Shown: piece by piece, positions 34,687-47,149 of the stretch | Position numbering within the stretch: position 1 is the first letter of the stretch | How the letters are laid out: every line of letters begins with the position of its first letter | NCBI RefSeq assembly: GCF_963924675.1 | Contig: NC_089236.1 | Location: forward strand, 44,486,500 to 44,550,499 | Source: Phocoena phocoena | Taxonomy: Eukaryota; Chordata; Mammalia; Artiodactyla; Phocoenidae | Reading direction: 5' to 3' | Length of the DNA stretch: 64,000 nucleotides | Notes under the pieces: model-generated | The model's database searches: none | Told to the model about the DNA's origin: nothing | Seen by the model: the letters and a program-made list of their open reading frames with translations, nothing else | Translations under genes and position numbers: made by a program

Positions 34687-36066
34687 GTGACTTCAGGTAC
34701 GAGGTCCGCGAAGTATGCAAAGCAGAGTGTTTTCTCTTGGCAGCTCACACAAGGGCGGCAACCGGTATTTCCTGGGCGCTTCGGACACACCAGAAAATGT
34801 GCCCTGAAGCTGTTTGAGGGCTCTGGAAATAGAGCTCTCCTCAAGGAACGCGCAGTGTGTTGCCCATCACTCGGCACGCAGGAGGGCATCGGAGGGGAAG
34901 ACCCCTGGGCCTCGATGTTGCTCAGCTGGTCCACCGGTGTCTGGAGATACTCACTGACAATGGAGGAAAATGGATGCAAACCAGAGGGGCCTACGAGTCC
35001 TCAGAAGGGTACTTCCCTCAAAGTAAAGACGAAGAGCTACTAAGAACTCGTGGAAACAGCTGCATGCCTCCCTTTCCGCCCGGCTACTCAGGGCCTAACC
35101 TGGAGGCAACTTCTCACGTTGAGTTTCTCTTGACTTCTAGAACTTGTCAGGCTGACCACCACGGCGGCCATGGAAGCACCTGGTTTAGACCGACCAAACT
35201 CAGTTTCTTCCCAGAAGCATTCCTACAGGTTTCCCAGGCCTGTCAACAGCAGGGATTTCAGGTAGCTTCAAGGCACCGTGAATGCAGCCTTCCAAATTGG
35301 AAAGCGAGGATGTTTAAATCAGGCCCCCGATTTTAGGCGCAAACACAGCATACATTGCTGTTGTTTCTAAAAAGTCAAAAGAGACACACGGCCCCTTGTG
35401 TTTGCTTGCCTGAATCAGCTTCTCGAAGCAGGGGGTTTGTGCATCAAGTGGACTGCCTCAACCAAGGAACGCCCTAGCTACTCCTCTGGGGCCTGTGGCT
35501 ATTCAGAAGCCTGCATTGCCACCGCAAGGGGCGGACTGAAATTGCAGTAAGAACGCAAGGGGACTTTCTTCTGGAGGCACGGTGACTTCAGGCAGGAGGT
35601 CCTAGATGGAATGCGAGGCCGAGGGTGCTCTCAATGCAGCTCAGACTAGGGCAAGGCGTAAGACCTCAAGGCCTGTGAGACCTGCCAAAATTGTGTTCGT
35701 GAACGTGTGGGTGTGAAGGGGAAATTAAGCTGCTTCGGTGGAGACTGCTGTGCGTTTCACTACCTTCGGCGTAGAGAGAGTGGCTCCAAAGGGCTACGGG
35801 GCTGGATGTTGCTTAGGAGACCTAAGGGGTCCTGGGGTTATTCTGCGTTACAGCCCGGAACAGGAAGCCCACGCGATTGTCCTAAGTGTCCGGAAAACTC
35901 TACTGCCATAAAAGATATGCAGAGCAGAAACTACGGCCTCATGGAAAGTGCTGCACGCCTCCGTTTCTGCAGGGCAAGTCCGGCCTTAACCTACAGGCAT
36001 GTGCTCACACTGAGTGTCCCGTTAGCGACACAGCTTTGAAAGATGCTGACTTTCTCCTCGAGCTGA
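34687..36066 (+). repeat. Monomer m26, class B (1,380 bp)
   Basis: Class B with ctttccgcccgg and acaggtttccc, shared with m40. Private changes include cagaaaatgtgcc, agacccctggg and ctagaacttg, making it one of the more diverged copies relative to its counterpart. Confidence 0.9.
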
Positions 36067-37446
36067 GTGACTTCAGGTACGAGGTCCGCGAAGTATGCAA
36101 AGCAGAGTGTTTTCTCTTGGCAGCTCACACAAGGGCGGCAACCGGTATTTCCTGGGCGCTTCGGACACACCAGAAATCGTGTCCTGAAGCTGTTTGAGGG
36201 CTCTGGAAATAGAGCTCTCCTCAAGGAACGCGCAGTGTGTTTCCCACCCCTCGGCACGCTCGTAGGGCATCGGAGGGGAAGACCACTGTGCGTCGATGTT
36301 GCTCAGCTGGTCCACCGGGGTCTGGAGATGCTCACTGCCAATGGAGGAAAATGGATTCAAACCAGAGGGGCCTACGAGTCCTCAGAAGGGTACTTCCCTG
36401 AAAGTAAAGGCGAAGAGCTACTAAGAACTCGTGGAAACAGCTGCATGCCTCCCTTTCTGCCCGGCTACTCAGGGCCTAACCTGGAGGCAAGTTCTCACGT
36501 TGAGTTTCTCTTGACTTCTAGAGCTTGTCAGGCTGACCACCACGGCGGCCATGGAAGCACCTGGTTTATACCAAGCAAACTCAGTTTCTTCCCAGAAGCA
36601 TTCCTACAGGGTTCCCAGGCCTGTCAACAGCAGGGATTTCAGGTAGCTTCAAGGCACCGTGAATGCAGCCTTCCAAATTGGAAAGCGAGGTTGTTTAAAT
36701 CAGGCCCCCGATTTCAGGCGCAAACACAGCATACATTGCTGTTGTTTCTAACAAGTCAAAACAGACAGAGGGCCCATTGTGATTGCTTGCCTGAATCAGC
36801 TTCTCCAAGCAGAGGGTTCTGCATCAAGTGGACTACCTCAACCAAGGAACGCCCTAGCTACTCCTCTGGGGCCTGTGGCTATTCAAAAGCCTGCATTGCC
36901 ACCGCAAGAAGCGGACTGAAATTAAAGTAAGAACGCAAGGGGACATTCTTCTGGAGGCACGGTGACTTCAGGCAGGAGGTCCTTGATGGAATGCGAGGCC
37001 GAGGGTGCTCTCAGTGCAGGTCAGACTAGGGCAAGGCGTAAGACCTCAAGGCCTGTGAGACGTGCCAAAATTCTGTTCGTGAACGTGTGGGTGTGATGGG
37101 GAAATTAAGCTGCTTCGGTGGAGACTGCTGTGCGTTTCCCTACCCTCGGCGTAGAGAGAGTTGGTTCCAAAGGGCTACGGGGCTGGATGTTGCTTAGTAG
37201 ACCTAGGGGTCCTGGGGTTAGTCGGTGTTCCAGCCGGGACCAGGGAGCCCACGCGATTTTCCTAGGTGTCTGGAAAACTCTACTGCCATAAAAGATATGC
37301 AGAGCAGAGGCTACGGCCTCATGGAAAGTGCTGTACGCCTCCGTTTCCGCAGGGCAAGTCCGGCCTTAACCTACAGGCATGTGCTCACACTGAGTGTCCC
37401 GTTAGCGACACAGCTTTGAAAGATGCTGACTTTCTCCTCGAGCTGA
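36067..37446 (+). repeat. Monomer m27, class G (1,380 bp)
   Basis: Markers cacgctcgtaggg, ccactgtgcgtc, cactgccaatgg, gcgaggttg, ttctccaagc, attcaaaagcc and attaaagtaag. The 5' part is E-like and the 3' part D-like. The counterpart is m41. Confidence 0.92.
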
Positions 37447-38826
37447 GTGACTTCAGGTAGGAGGTCCGCGAAATATGCAAAGCAGAGTGTTTTCTCTTGG
37501 CAGCTCACACAAGGGCGGCAACCGGTATTTCCTGGGTGCTTCGGACACACCAGAAATCGTGTCCTGAAGCTGTTCGAGGGCTCTGGAAATAGAGCTCTCC
37601 TCAAGGAACGCGCAGTGTGTTGCCCATCACTCGGCACGCACGCAGGGCATCGGAGGGGAAGACCACTGGGCGTCGATGTTGCTCAGCTGGTCCACCGGGG
37701 TCTGGAGATGCTCACTGCCAATGGAGGAAAATGGATGCAAACCAGAGGGGCCTACGAGTCCTCAGAAGGGTACTTCCCTGAAAGTAAAGGCGAAGAGCTA
37801 CTAAGAACTCGTGGAAACAGCTGCATGCCTCCCTTTCTGCCCTGCTACTCAGGGCCTAACCTGGAGGCAAGTTCTCACGTTGAGTTTCTCTTGACTTCTA
37901 GAGCTTGTCAGGCTGACCACCACGGCGGCCATGGAAACACCTGGTTTAGACCGACCAAACTCAGTTTCTTCCCAGAAGCATTCCTACAGGGTTCCCAGGC
38001 CTGTCAACAGCAGGGATTTCAGGTAGCTTCAAGGCACCGTGAATGCAGCCTTCCAAATTGGAAAGCGAGGATGTTTAAATCAGGCCCCCGATTTCAGGCG
38101 CAAACACAGCATACATTGCTGTTGTTTCTAACATGTCAAAAGAGACACATGGCCCCTTGTGTTTGCTTGCCTGAATCAGCTTCTCGAAGCAGGGGGGTGT
38201 GCATCAAGTGGACTGCCTCAACCAAGGAACGCCCTAGCTACTCCTCTGGGGCCTGTGGCTATTCAGAAGCCTGCATTGCCACCGCAAGGACCGGACTGAA
38301 ATTGCAGTAAGAACGCAAGGGGACTTTCTTCTGGAGGCACGGTGACTTCAGGCAGGAGGTCCTTGATGGAATGCGAGGCCGAGGGTGCTCTCAGTGCAGG
38401 TCAGACTATGGCAAGGCGTAAGACCTCAAGGCCTGTGAGACGTGCCAAAATTCTGTTCGTGAACGTGTGGGTGTGATGGGGAAATTAAGCTGCTTCGGTG
38501 GAGACTGCTGTGCGTTTCCCTACCCTCGGCGTAGAGAGAGTGGCTCCAAAGGGCTACGGGGCTGGATGTTGCTTCGGAGACCTATGGGGTCCTGGTGTTA
38601 GTCTGTGTTCCAGCCGGGAACAGGGAGCCCACGCGATTTCCCTAGGTGTCCGGAAAACTCTACTGCCATCAAAGATATGCAGAGCAGAGGCTACAGCCTC
38701 ATGGAAAGTACTGCACACCTCCGTTTCTGCAGGGCAATTCCGGCCTTAACCTACAGGCATGTGCTCACACTGAGTGTCCCGTTAGCGACACAGCTTTGAA
38801 AGATGCTGACTTTCTCCTCGAGCTGA
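37447..38826 (+). repeat. Monomer m28, class F (1,380 bp)
   Basis: Markers aggtaggagg, cgaaatatgc, cacgcagggcatc, ctgccctgctac, ccatggaaacacc and gactatggcaagg. It follows G directly, whereas its counterpart m43 is preceded by an E monomer. Confidence 0.92.
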
Positions 38827-40206
38827 GTGACTTCAGGTACGAGGTCCGCAAAGTATGCAAAGCAGAGTGTTTTCTCTTGGCAGCTCACACAAGGGCAGCA
38901 ACCGGTATTTCCTGGGTGCTTCGGACACACCAGAAATCGTGCCCTGAAGCTGTTTGAGGGCTCTGGAAATAGAGCTCTCCTCAAGGAACGCGCAGTGTGT
39001 TGCCCATCACTCGGCACGCAGGAGGGCATCGGAGGGGAAGACCACTGGGCCTCGATGTTGCTCAGCTGGTCCACCGGGGTCTGGAGATACTCACTGACAA
39101 TGGAGGAAAATGGATGCAAACCAGAGGGGCCTACAAGTCCTCAGAAGGGTACTTCCCTCAAAGTAAAGACGAAGAGCTACTAAGAACTCGTGGAAACAGC
39201 TGCATGCCTCCCTTTCTGCCCGGCTACTCAGGGCCTAACCTGGAGGCAACTTCTCACGTTGAGTTTCTCTTGACTTCTAGAGCTTGTCAGGCTGACCACC
39301 ACGGCGGCCATGGAAGCACCTGGTTTAGACCGACGAAACTCAGTTTCTTCCCAGAAGCATTCCTACAGGTTTCCCAGGCCTGTCAAGAGCAGGGATTTCA
39401 GGTAGCTTCAAGGCACCGTGAATGCAGCCTTCCAAATTGGAAAGCGAGGATGTTTAAATCAGGCCCCCGATTTTAGGCGCAAACACAGCATACATTGCTG
39501 TTGTTTCTAAAAAGTCAAAAGAGACACACGGCCCCTTGTGTTTGCTTGCCTGAATCAGCTTCTCGAAGCAGGGGGGTTGTGCATCAAGTGGACTGCCTCA
39601 ACCAAGGAACGCCCTAGCTACTCCTCTGGGGCCTGTGGCTATTCAGAAGCCTGCATTGCCACCGCAAGGACCGGACTGAAATTGCAGTAAGAACGCAAGG
39701 GGACTTTCTTCTGGAGGCACGGTGACTTCAGGCAGGAGGTCCTAGATGGAAAGCGAGGCCGAGGTTGCTCTCAATGCAGCTCAGACTAGGGCAAGGCGTA
39801 AGACCTCAAGGCCTGTGAGACCTGCCAAAATTGTGTTCGTGAACGTGTGGGTGTGAAGGGGAAATTAAGCTGCTTCGGTGGAGACTGCTGTGCGTTTCAC
39901 TACCTTCGGCGTAGAGAGAGTGGCTCCAAAGGGCTACGGGGCTGGATGTTGCTTAGGAGACCTAAGGGGTCCTGGGGTTAGTCTGCGTTACAGCCCGGAA
40001 CAGGAAGCCCACGCGATTGTCCTAAGTGTCCGGTAAACTCTACTGCCATAAAAGATATGCAGAGCAGAAACTACGGCCTCATGGAAAGTGCTGCACGCCT
40101 CCGTTTCTGCAGGGCAATTCCGGCCTTAACCTACAGGCATGTGCTCACACTGAGTGTCCCGTTAGCGACACAGCTTTGAAAGATGCTGACTTTCTCCTCG
40201 AGCTGA
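38827..40206 (+). repeat. Monomer m29, class B3, possible fusion (1,380 bp)
   Basis: The 5' part matches m44 (gtccgcaaagtatgc, cctacaagtcc, acaggtttccc). The 3' third carries ggaaagcgagg and ccggtaaac, otherwise seen only in m46. It is consistent with an in-register deletion joining an m44-type and an m46-type monomer. Caaggaccggactg matches neither, so additional exchange occurred. Confidence 0.82.
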
Positions 40207-41586
40207 GTGACTTCAGGTACGAGGTCCGCGAAGTATGCAAAGCAGAGTGTTTTCTCTTGGCAGCTCACACAAGGGCGGCAACCGGTATTTCCTGGGCGCT
40301 TCGGACACACCAGAAATCGTGTCCTGAAGCTGTTTGAGGGCTCTGGAAATAGAGCTCTCCTCAAGGAACGCGCAGTGTGTTGCCCATCACTCGGCACGCA
40401 GGAGGGCATCGGAGGGGAAGACCACTGGGCCTCGATGTTGCTCAGCTGGTCCACCGGGGTCTGGAGATACTCACTGACAATGGAGGAAAATGGATGCAAA
40501 CCAGAGGGGCCTACGAGTCCTCAGAAGGGTACTTCCCTCAAAGTAAAGACGAAGAGCTACTAAGAACTCGTGGAAACAGCTGCATGCCTCCCTTTCTGCC
40601 CGGCTACTCAGGGCCTAACCTGGAGGCAAGTTCTCACGTTGAGTTTCTCTTGAATTCTAGAGCTTGTCAGGCTGACCACCACGGCAGCCATGGAAGCACC
40701 TGGTTTATATCGAGCAAACTCAGTTTCTTCCCAGAAGCATTCCTACAGGGTTCCCAGGCCTGTCAACAGCAGGGATTTCAGGTAGCTTCAAGGCACCGTG
40801 AATGCAGCCTTCCAAATTGGAAAGGGAGGATGTTTAAATCAGGCCCCCGATTTCAGGCGCAAACACAGCATACATTGCTGTTGTTTCTAACAAGTCAAAA
40901 CAGACAGAGGGCCCATTGTGATTGCTTGCCTGAATCAGCTTCTCGAAGCAGAGGGTTCTGCATCAAGTGGACTACCTCAACCAAGGAACGCCCTAGCTAC
41001 TCCTCTGGGGCCTGTGGCTATTCAGAAGCCTGCATTGCCACCGCAAGAAGCGGACTGAAATTAAAGTAAGAACGCAAGGGGACTTTCTTCTGGAGGCACG
41101 GTGACTTCAGGCAGGAGGTCCTTGATGGAATGCGAGGCCGAGGGTGCTCTCAGTGCAGGTCAGACTAGGGCAAGGCGTAAGACCTCAAGGCCTGTGAGAC
41201 GTGCCAAAATTCTGTTCGTGAACGTGTGGGTGTGATGGGGAAATTAAGCTGCTTCGGTGGAGACTGCTGTGCGTTTCCCTACCCTCGGCGTAGAGAGAGT
41301 TGGTTCCAAAGGGCTACGGGGCTGGATGTTGCTTAGTAGACCTAGGGGGTCCTGGGGTTAGTCTGTGTTCCAGCCGGGACCAGGGAGCCCACGCGATTTT
41401 CCTAGGTGTCCGGAAAACTCTACTGCCATAAAAGATATGCAGAGCAGAGGCTACGGCCTCATGGAAAGTGCTGCACGCCTCCGTTTCTGCAGGGCAAGTC
41501 CGGCCTTAACCTACAGGCATGTGCTCACACTGAGTGTCCCGTTAGCGACACAGCTTTGAAAGATGCTGACTTTCTCCTCGAGCTGA
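40207..41586 (+). repeat. Monomer m30, B/D hybrid (1,380 bp)
   Basis: Same hybrid junction as m17 (interval 40550-40653), EcoRI at 40652-40657 and tttatatcgagc. It combines gtgtcctgaag with gcaggaggg, a combination repeated in m47. Confidence 0.91.
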
Positions 41587-42632
41587 GTGACTTCAGGTAC
41601 GAGGTCCGCGAAGTATGCAAAGCAGAGTGTTTTCTCTTGGCTGCTCACAAAAAGGCGGCAACCGGTATTTCCTGGGCGCTTCGGACACACCAGAAATCGT
41701 GTCCTGAAGCTGTTTGAGGGCTCTGGAAATAGAGCTCTCCTTATGGAATGCGCAATGTGTTGCCCATCATTCCGCACGCACGGAGGGCATCCGAGGGGAA
41801 GACCACTGGGCCTCGATGTTGCTCAGCTGGTCCACCGGGGTCTGGAGATACTCACTGACAATGGAGGAAAATGGATGCAAACCAGAGGGGCCTACGAGTC
41901 CTCAGAAGGGTACTTCCCTGAAAGTAAAGGCGAAGAGCTACTAAGAACTCGTGGAAACAGCTGCATGCTTCCCTTTCTGCCCGGCTACTCAGGGCCTAAC
42001 CTGGAGGCAAGTTCTCATGTTGAGTATCTCTTTACTTCTAGAGCTTGTGAGGCTGACCACCACGGAGGCCATGGAAGCACCTGCTTTAGACCGAGCAAAC
42101 TCAGTTTCTTCCCAGAAGCATTCCTACAGGGTTCCCAGGCCTGTCAACAGCAGGGATTTCAGGTAGCTACAAGGCACCGTGAATGCAGCCTTCCAAATTG
42201 GAAAGCGAGGATGTTTAAATCAGGCCCCCGATTTCAGGCGCAAACACACCATACATGGCTGTTGTTTCTATCAAGTCAAAAGAGACACATGGCCCCTTGT
42301 GTTTGCTTGCCTGAATCAGCTTCTCGAAGCAGGGGGTTGTGCATCAAGTGGACTACCTCAACTAAGGAACGCCCTAGCTACTCCTCTGGGGCCTGTGGCT
42401 ATTCAGAAGCCTGCATTGCCACCGCAAGAACCGGACTGAAATTGCAGTAAGAACGCAAGGGGACTTTCTTCTGGAGGCACGGTGACTTCAGGCAGGAGGT
42501 CCTAGATGGAATGCGAGGCCGAGGGTGCTCTCAGTGCAGCTCAGACTAGGGCAAGGCGTAAGACCTCAAGGCCTGTGAGACGTGCCAAAATTCTGTTCGT
42601 GAACGTGTGGGTGTGATGGGGAAAGTAAGCTG

Positions 42633-42649
42633 CTTCGTTGGAGACTGCT
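42633..42649 (+). other. CENP-B-box-like motif (m31)
   Basis: Same 17-bp sequence, inside HOR copy 2. Confidence 0.4.
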
Positions 42650-42810
42650 CTGCGTTTCCCTACCCTCGGCGTAGAGAGAGTTGGCTCCAAAGGGCTACGG
42701 GGCTGGATTTTGCTTAGGAGACCTAGGGGGTCCTGGGGTTAGTCTGTGTTCCAGCCAGGAACAGGGAGCCCACGCAATTTTCCTAGGTGTTCGGAAAACT
42801 CTACTGCCAT

Positions 42811-42842
42811 AAAAGATATGCAAAAAAAAAAAAAAGATATGC
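42811..42842 (+). mobile_element. Poly(A)/duplication insertion (m31)
   Basis: Same insertion; A run at 42822-42835, 17,983 bp after the m18 copy. Confidence 0.55.
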
Positions 42843-42988
42843 AGAGCAGAGGCTACGGCCTCATGGAAAGTGCTGCACGCCTCCGTTTCTGCAGGGCAAG
42901 TCCGGCCTTAACCTACAGGAATGTGCTTACACTGAGTGTCCCGTTAGCGACACAGCTTTGAAAGATGCTGACTTTCTCCTCGAGCTGA

Positions 42989-44367
42989 GTGACTTCAGGT
43001 ACGAGGTCCGCGAAGTATGCAAAGCAGAGTGTTTTCTCTTGGCAGCTCACACAAGGGCAGCAACCGGTATTTCCTGGGTGCTTCGGACACACCAGAAATC
43101 GTGTCCTGAAGCTGTTTGAGGGCTCTGGAAATAGAGCTCTCCTCAAGGAACGCGCAGTGTGTTTCCCACCCCTCGGCACGCACGTAGGGCATCGGAGGGG
43201 AAGACCACTGGGCGTCGATGTTGCTCAGCTGGTCCACCGGGGTCTGGAGATGCTCACTGACAATGGAGGAAAATGGATTCAAACCAGAGGGGCCTACGAG
43301 TCCTCAGAAGGGTACTTCCCTGAAAGTAAAGGCGAAGAGCTACTAAGAACTCGTGGAAACAGCTGCATGCCTCCCTTTCTGCCCGGCTTCTCAGGGCCTA
43401 ACCTGGAGGCAAGTTCTTACGTTGAGTTTCTCTTGACTTCTAGAGCTTGTCAGGCTGACCACCACGGCGGCCATGGAAGCACCTGGTTTAGACCGACCAA
43501 ACTCAGTTTCTTCCCAGAAGCATTCCTACAGGGTTCCCAGGCCTGTCAACAGCAGGGATTTCAGGTAGCTTCAAGGCACCGTGAATGCAGCCTTCCAAAT
43601 TGGAAAGCGAGGATGTTTAAATCAGGCCTCCGATTTCATGCGCAAACACAGCATACATTGCTGCGGTTTCTAACAAGTCAAAAGAGACACATGGCCCCTT
43701 GTGTTTGCTTGCCTGAATCAGCTTCTCGAAGCAGGGGGTTGTGCATCAAGTGGACTGCCTCAACCAAGGAACGCCCTAGCTACTCCTCTGGGGCCTGTGG
43801 CTATTCAGAAGCCTGCATTGCCACCGTAAGGACAGGACTGAAATTGCAGTAAGAACGCAAGGGGAATTTCTTCTGGAGGCACGGTGACTTCAGGCAGGAG
43901 GTCCTAGATGGAATGCGAGGCCGAGGGTGCTCTCAGTGCAGGTCAGACTAGGGCAGGGCGTAAGACCTCAAGGCCTGTGAGTCGTGCCAAAATTCTGTTC
44001 ATGAACGTGTGGGTGTGATGGGGAAATTAAGCTGCTTCGGTGGAGACTGCTGTGCGTTTCCCTACCCTCGGCGTAGAGAGAGTTGGTTCCAAAGGGCTAC
44101 GGGGCTGGATGTTGCTTAGTAGACCTAGGGGTCCTGGGGTTAGTCTGTGTTCCAGCCGGGACCAGGGAGCCCACGCGATTTTCCTAAGTGTCCGGAAAAG
44201 TCTACTGTCATCAAAGATATGCAGAGCAGAGGCTACAGCCTCATGGAAAGTGCTGCACACTCCGTTTCTGCAGGGCAAGTCCGGCCTTAACCTACAGGCA
44301 TGTGCTCACACTGAGGGTCCCGTTAGCGACACAGCTTTGAAAGATGCTGACTTTCTCCTCGAGCTGA
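42989..44367 (+). repeat. Monomer m32, class E (1,379 bp)
   Basis: Counterpart of m19. It has gctgcatgcctcc and the private change ggggaatttc. Confidence 0.92.
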
Positions 44368-45747
44368 GTGACTTCAGGTACGAGGTCCGCGAAGTATGCA
44401 AAGCAGAGTGTTTTCTCTTGGCAGCTCACACAAGGGCGGCAACCGGTATTTCCTGGGCGCTTCGGACACACCAGAAATCGTGCCCTGAAGCTGTTTGAGG
44501 GCTCTGGAAATAGAGCTCTCCTCAAGGAACGCGCAGTGTGTTGCCCATCACTCGGCACGCAGGAGGGCATCGGAGGGGAAGACCACTGGGCCTCGATGTT
44601 GCTCAGCTGGTCCACCGGGGTCTGGAGATACTCACTGACAATGGAGGAAAATGGATGCAAACCAGAGGGGCCTACGAGTCCTCAGAAGGGTACTTCCCTC
44701 AAAGTAAAGACGAAGAGCTACTAAGAACTCGTGGAAACAGCTGCATGCCTCCCTTTCTGCCCGGCTACTCAGGGCCTAACCTGGAGGCAAGTTCTCACGT
44801 TGAGTTTCTCTTGACTTCTAGAGCTTGTCAGGCTGACCACCACGGCGGCCATGGAAGCACCTGGTTTAGACCGACCAAACTCAGTTTCTTCCCAGAAGCA
44901 TTCCTACAGGGTTCCCAGGCCTGTCAAGAGCAGGGATTTCAGGTAGCTTCAAGGCACCGTGAATGCAGCCTTCCAAATTGGAAAGCGAGGATGTTTAAAT
45001 CAGGCCCCCGATTTTAGGCGCAAACACAGCATACATTGCTGTTGTTTCTAACAAGTCAAAAGAGACACACGGCCCCTTGTGTTTGCTTGCCTGAATCAGC
45101 TTCTCGAAGCAGGGGGGTTGTGCATCAAGTGGACTGCCTCAACCAAGGAACGCCCTAGCTACTCCTCTGGGGCCTGTGGCTATTCAGAAGCCTGCATTGC
45201 CACCGCAAGGGGCAGACTGAAATTGCATTAAGAACGCAAGGGGACTTTCTTCTGGAGGCACGGTGACTTCAGGCAGGAGGTCCTAGACGGAATGCGAGGC
45301 CGAGGGTGCTCTCAGTGCAGCTCAGACTAGGGCAAGGCGTAGGACCTCAAGGCCTGTGAGACGTGCCAAAATTCTGTTCGTGAACGTGTGGGTGTGATGG
45401 GGAAATTAAGCTGCTTCGGTGGAGACTGCTGTGCGTTTCCCTACCCTCGGCGTAGAGAGAGTGGCTCCAAAGGGCTACGGGGCTGGATGATGCTTAGAAG
45501 ACCTAAGGGGTCCTGGGGTTAGTCTGTGTTCCAGCCGGGAACATAGAGCCCACGCGATTTTCCTAGGTGTCCGGAAAACTCTACTGCCATAAAAGATATG
45601 CAGAGCAGAGGCTACGGCCTCATGGAAAGTGCTGCACGCCTCCGTTTCTGCAGGGCAAGTCCGGCCTGAACCTACAGGCATGTGCTCACACTGAGTGTCC
45701 CGTTAGCGACACAGCTTTGAAAGATGCTGACTTTCTCCTCGAGCTGA
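44368..45747 (+). repeat. Monomer m33, B/C hybrid (1,380 bp)
   Basis: Counterpart of m20 with the same hybrid structure and ctagacggaatg. Private gaacatagagccc. Confidence 0.88.
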
Positions 45748-46793
45748 GTGACTTCAGGTACGAGGTCCGCGAAGTATGCAAAGCAGAGTGTTTTCTCTTG
45801 GCTGCTCACAAAAAGGCGGCAACCGGTATTTCCTGGGCGCTTCGGACACACCAGAAATCGTGTCCTGAAGCTGTTTGAGGGCTCTGGAAATAGAGCTCTC
45901 CTCATGGAATGCGCAATGTGTTGCCCATCATTCCGCACGCACGGAGGGCATCCGAGGGGAAGACCACTGGGCCTCGATGTTGCTCAGCTGGTCCACCGGG
46001 GTCTGGAGATACTCACTGACAATGGAGGAAAATGGATGCAAACCAGAGGGGCCTACGAGTCCTCAGAAGGGTACTTCCCTGAAAGTAAAGGCGAAGAGCT
46101 ACTAAGAACTCGTGGAAACAGCTGCATGCTTCCCTTTCTGCCCGGCTACTCAGGGCCTAACCTGGAGGCAAGTTCTCATGTTGAGTATCTCTTTACTTCT
46201 AGAGCTTGTGAGGCTGACCACCACGGAGGCCATGGAAGCACCTGCTTTAGACCGAGCAAACTCAGTTTCTTCCCAGAAGCATTCCTACAGGGTTCCCAGG
46301 CCTGTCAACAGCAGGGATTTCAGGTAGCTACAAGGCACCGTGAATGCAGCCTTCCAAATTGGAAAGCGAGGATGTTTAAATCAGGCCCCCGATTTCAGGC
46401 GCAAACACACCATACATGGCTGTTGTTTCTATCAAGTCAAAAGAGACACATGGCCCCTTGTGTTTGCTTGCCTGAATCAGCTTCTCGAAGCAGGGGGTTG
46501 TGCATCAAGTGGACTACCTCAACTAAGGAACGCCCTAGCTACTCCTCTGGGGCCTGTGGCTATTCAGAAGCCTGCATTGCCACCGCAAGAACCGGACTGA
46601 AATTGCAGTAAGAACGCAAGGGGACTTTCTTCTGGAGGCACGGTGACTTCAGGCAGGAGGTCCTAGATGGAATGCGAGGCCGAGGGTGCTCTCAGTGCAG
46701 CTCAGACTAGGGCAAGGCGTAAGACCTCAAGGCCTGTGAGACGTGCCAAAATTCTGTTCGTGAACGTGTGGGTGTGATGGGGAAAGTAAGCTG

Positions 46794-46810
46794 CTTCGTT
46801 GGAGACTGCT
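46794..46810 (+). other. CENP-B-box-like motif (m34)
   Basis: Same 17-bp sequence, inside HOR copy 2. Confidence 0.4.
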
Positions 46811-46971
46811 CTGCGTTTCCCTACCCTCGGCGTAGAGAGAGTTGGCTCCAAAGAGCTACGGGGCTGGATTTTGCTTAGGAGACCTAGGGGGTCCTGGGGT
46901 TAGTCTGTGTTCCAGCCAGGAACAGGGAGCCCACGCAATTTTCCTAGGTGTTCGGAAAACTCTACTGCCAT

Positions 46972-47003
46972 AAAAGATATGCAAAAAAAAAAAAAAGATA
47001 TGC
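46972..47003 (+). mobile_element. Poly(A)/duplication insertion (m34)
   Basis: Same insertion; A run at 46983-46996, 17,983 bp after the m21 copy. Confidence 0.55.
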
Positions 47004-47149
47004 AGAGCAGAGGCTACGGCCTCATGGAAAGTGCTGCACGCCTCCGTTTCTACAGGGCAAGTCCGGCCTTAACCTACAGGAATGTGCTTACACTGAGTGT
47101 CCCGTTAGCGACACAGCTTTGAAAGATGCTGACTTTCTCCTCGAGCTGA

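Larger units (their letters stand above)
22224..40206 (+). repeat. Higher-order repeat copy 1 (13 monomers, 17,983 bp)
   Basis: Monomers m17-m29 run in the class order B/D, A, E, B/C, A, E, B, D, D2, B, G, F, B3. The same order restarts at 40207 with an exact 17,983-bp offset over the first six monomer boundaries. Diagnostic private variants recur at the shifted positions, for example tttatatcgagc in m17 and m30, and gcgaggttg in m27 and m41. This defines a multi-monomer unit rather than simple monomer repetition. Confidence 0.88.
41587..42988 (+). repeat. Monomer m31, class A (1,402 bp)
   Basis: Counterpart of m18, with the single clear difference ctccttatggaatg. The 14-A tract is at 42822-42835. 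Confidence 0.92.
41587..45747 (+). repeat. A-E-B trimer, copy 2a (4,161 bp)
   Basis: Monomers m31-m33, the 17,983-bp-shifted counterparts of m18-m20, with the same B/C hybrid third monomer. Differences seen are few, for example ctccttatgg for ctcctcatgg and ggggaatttc for ggggactttc. Confidence 0.78.
45748..47149 (+). repeat. Monomer m34, class A (1,402 bp)
   Basis: Counterpart of m21, sharing gtttctacagg near the 3' end. Private aaagagctacgg. The 14-A tract is at 46983-46996. Confidence 0.92.
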
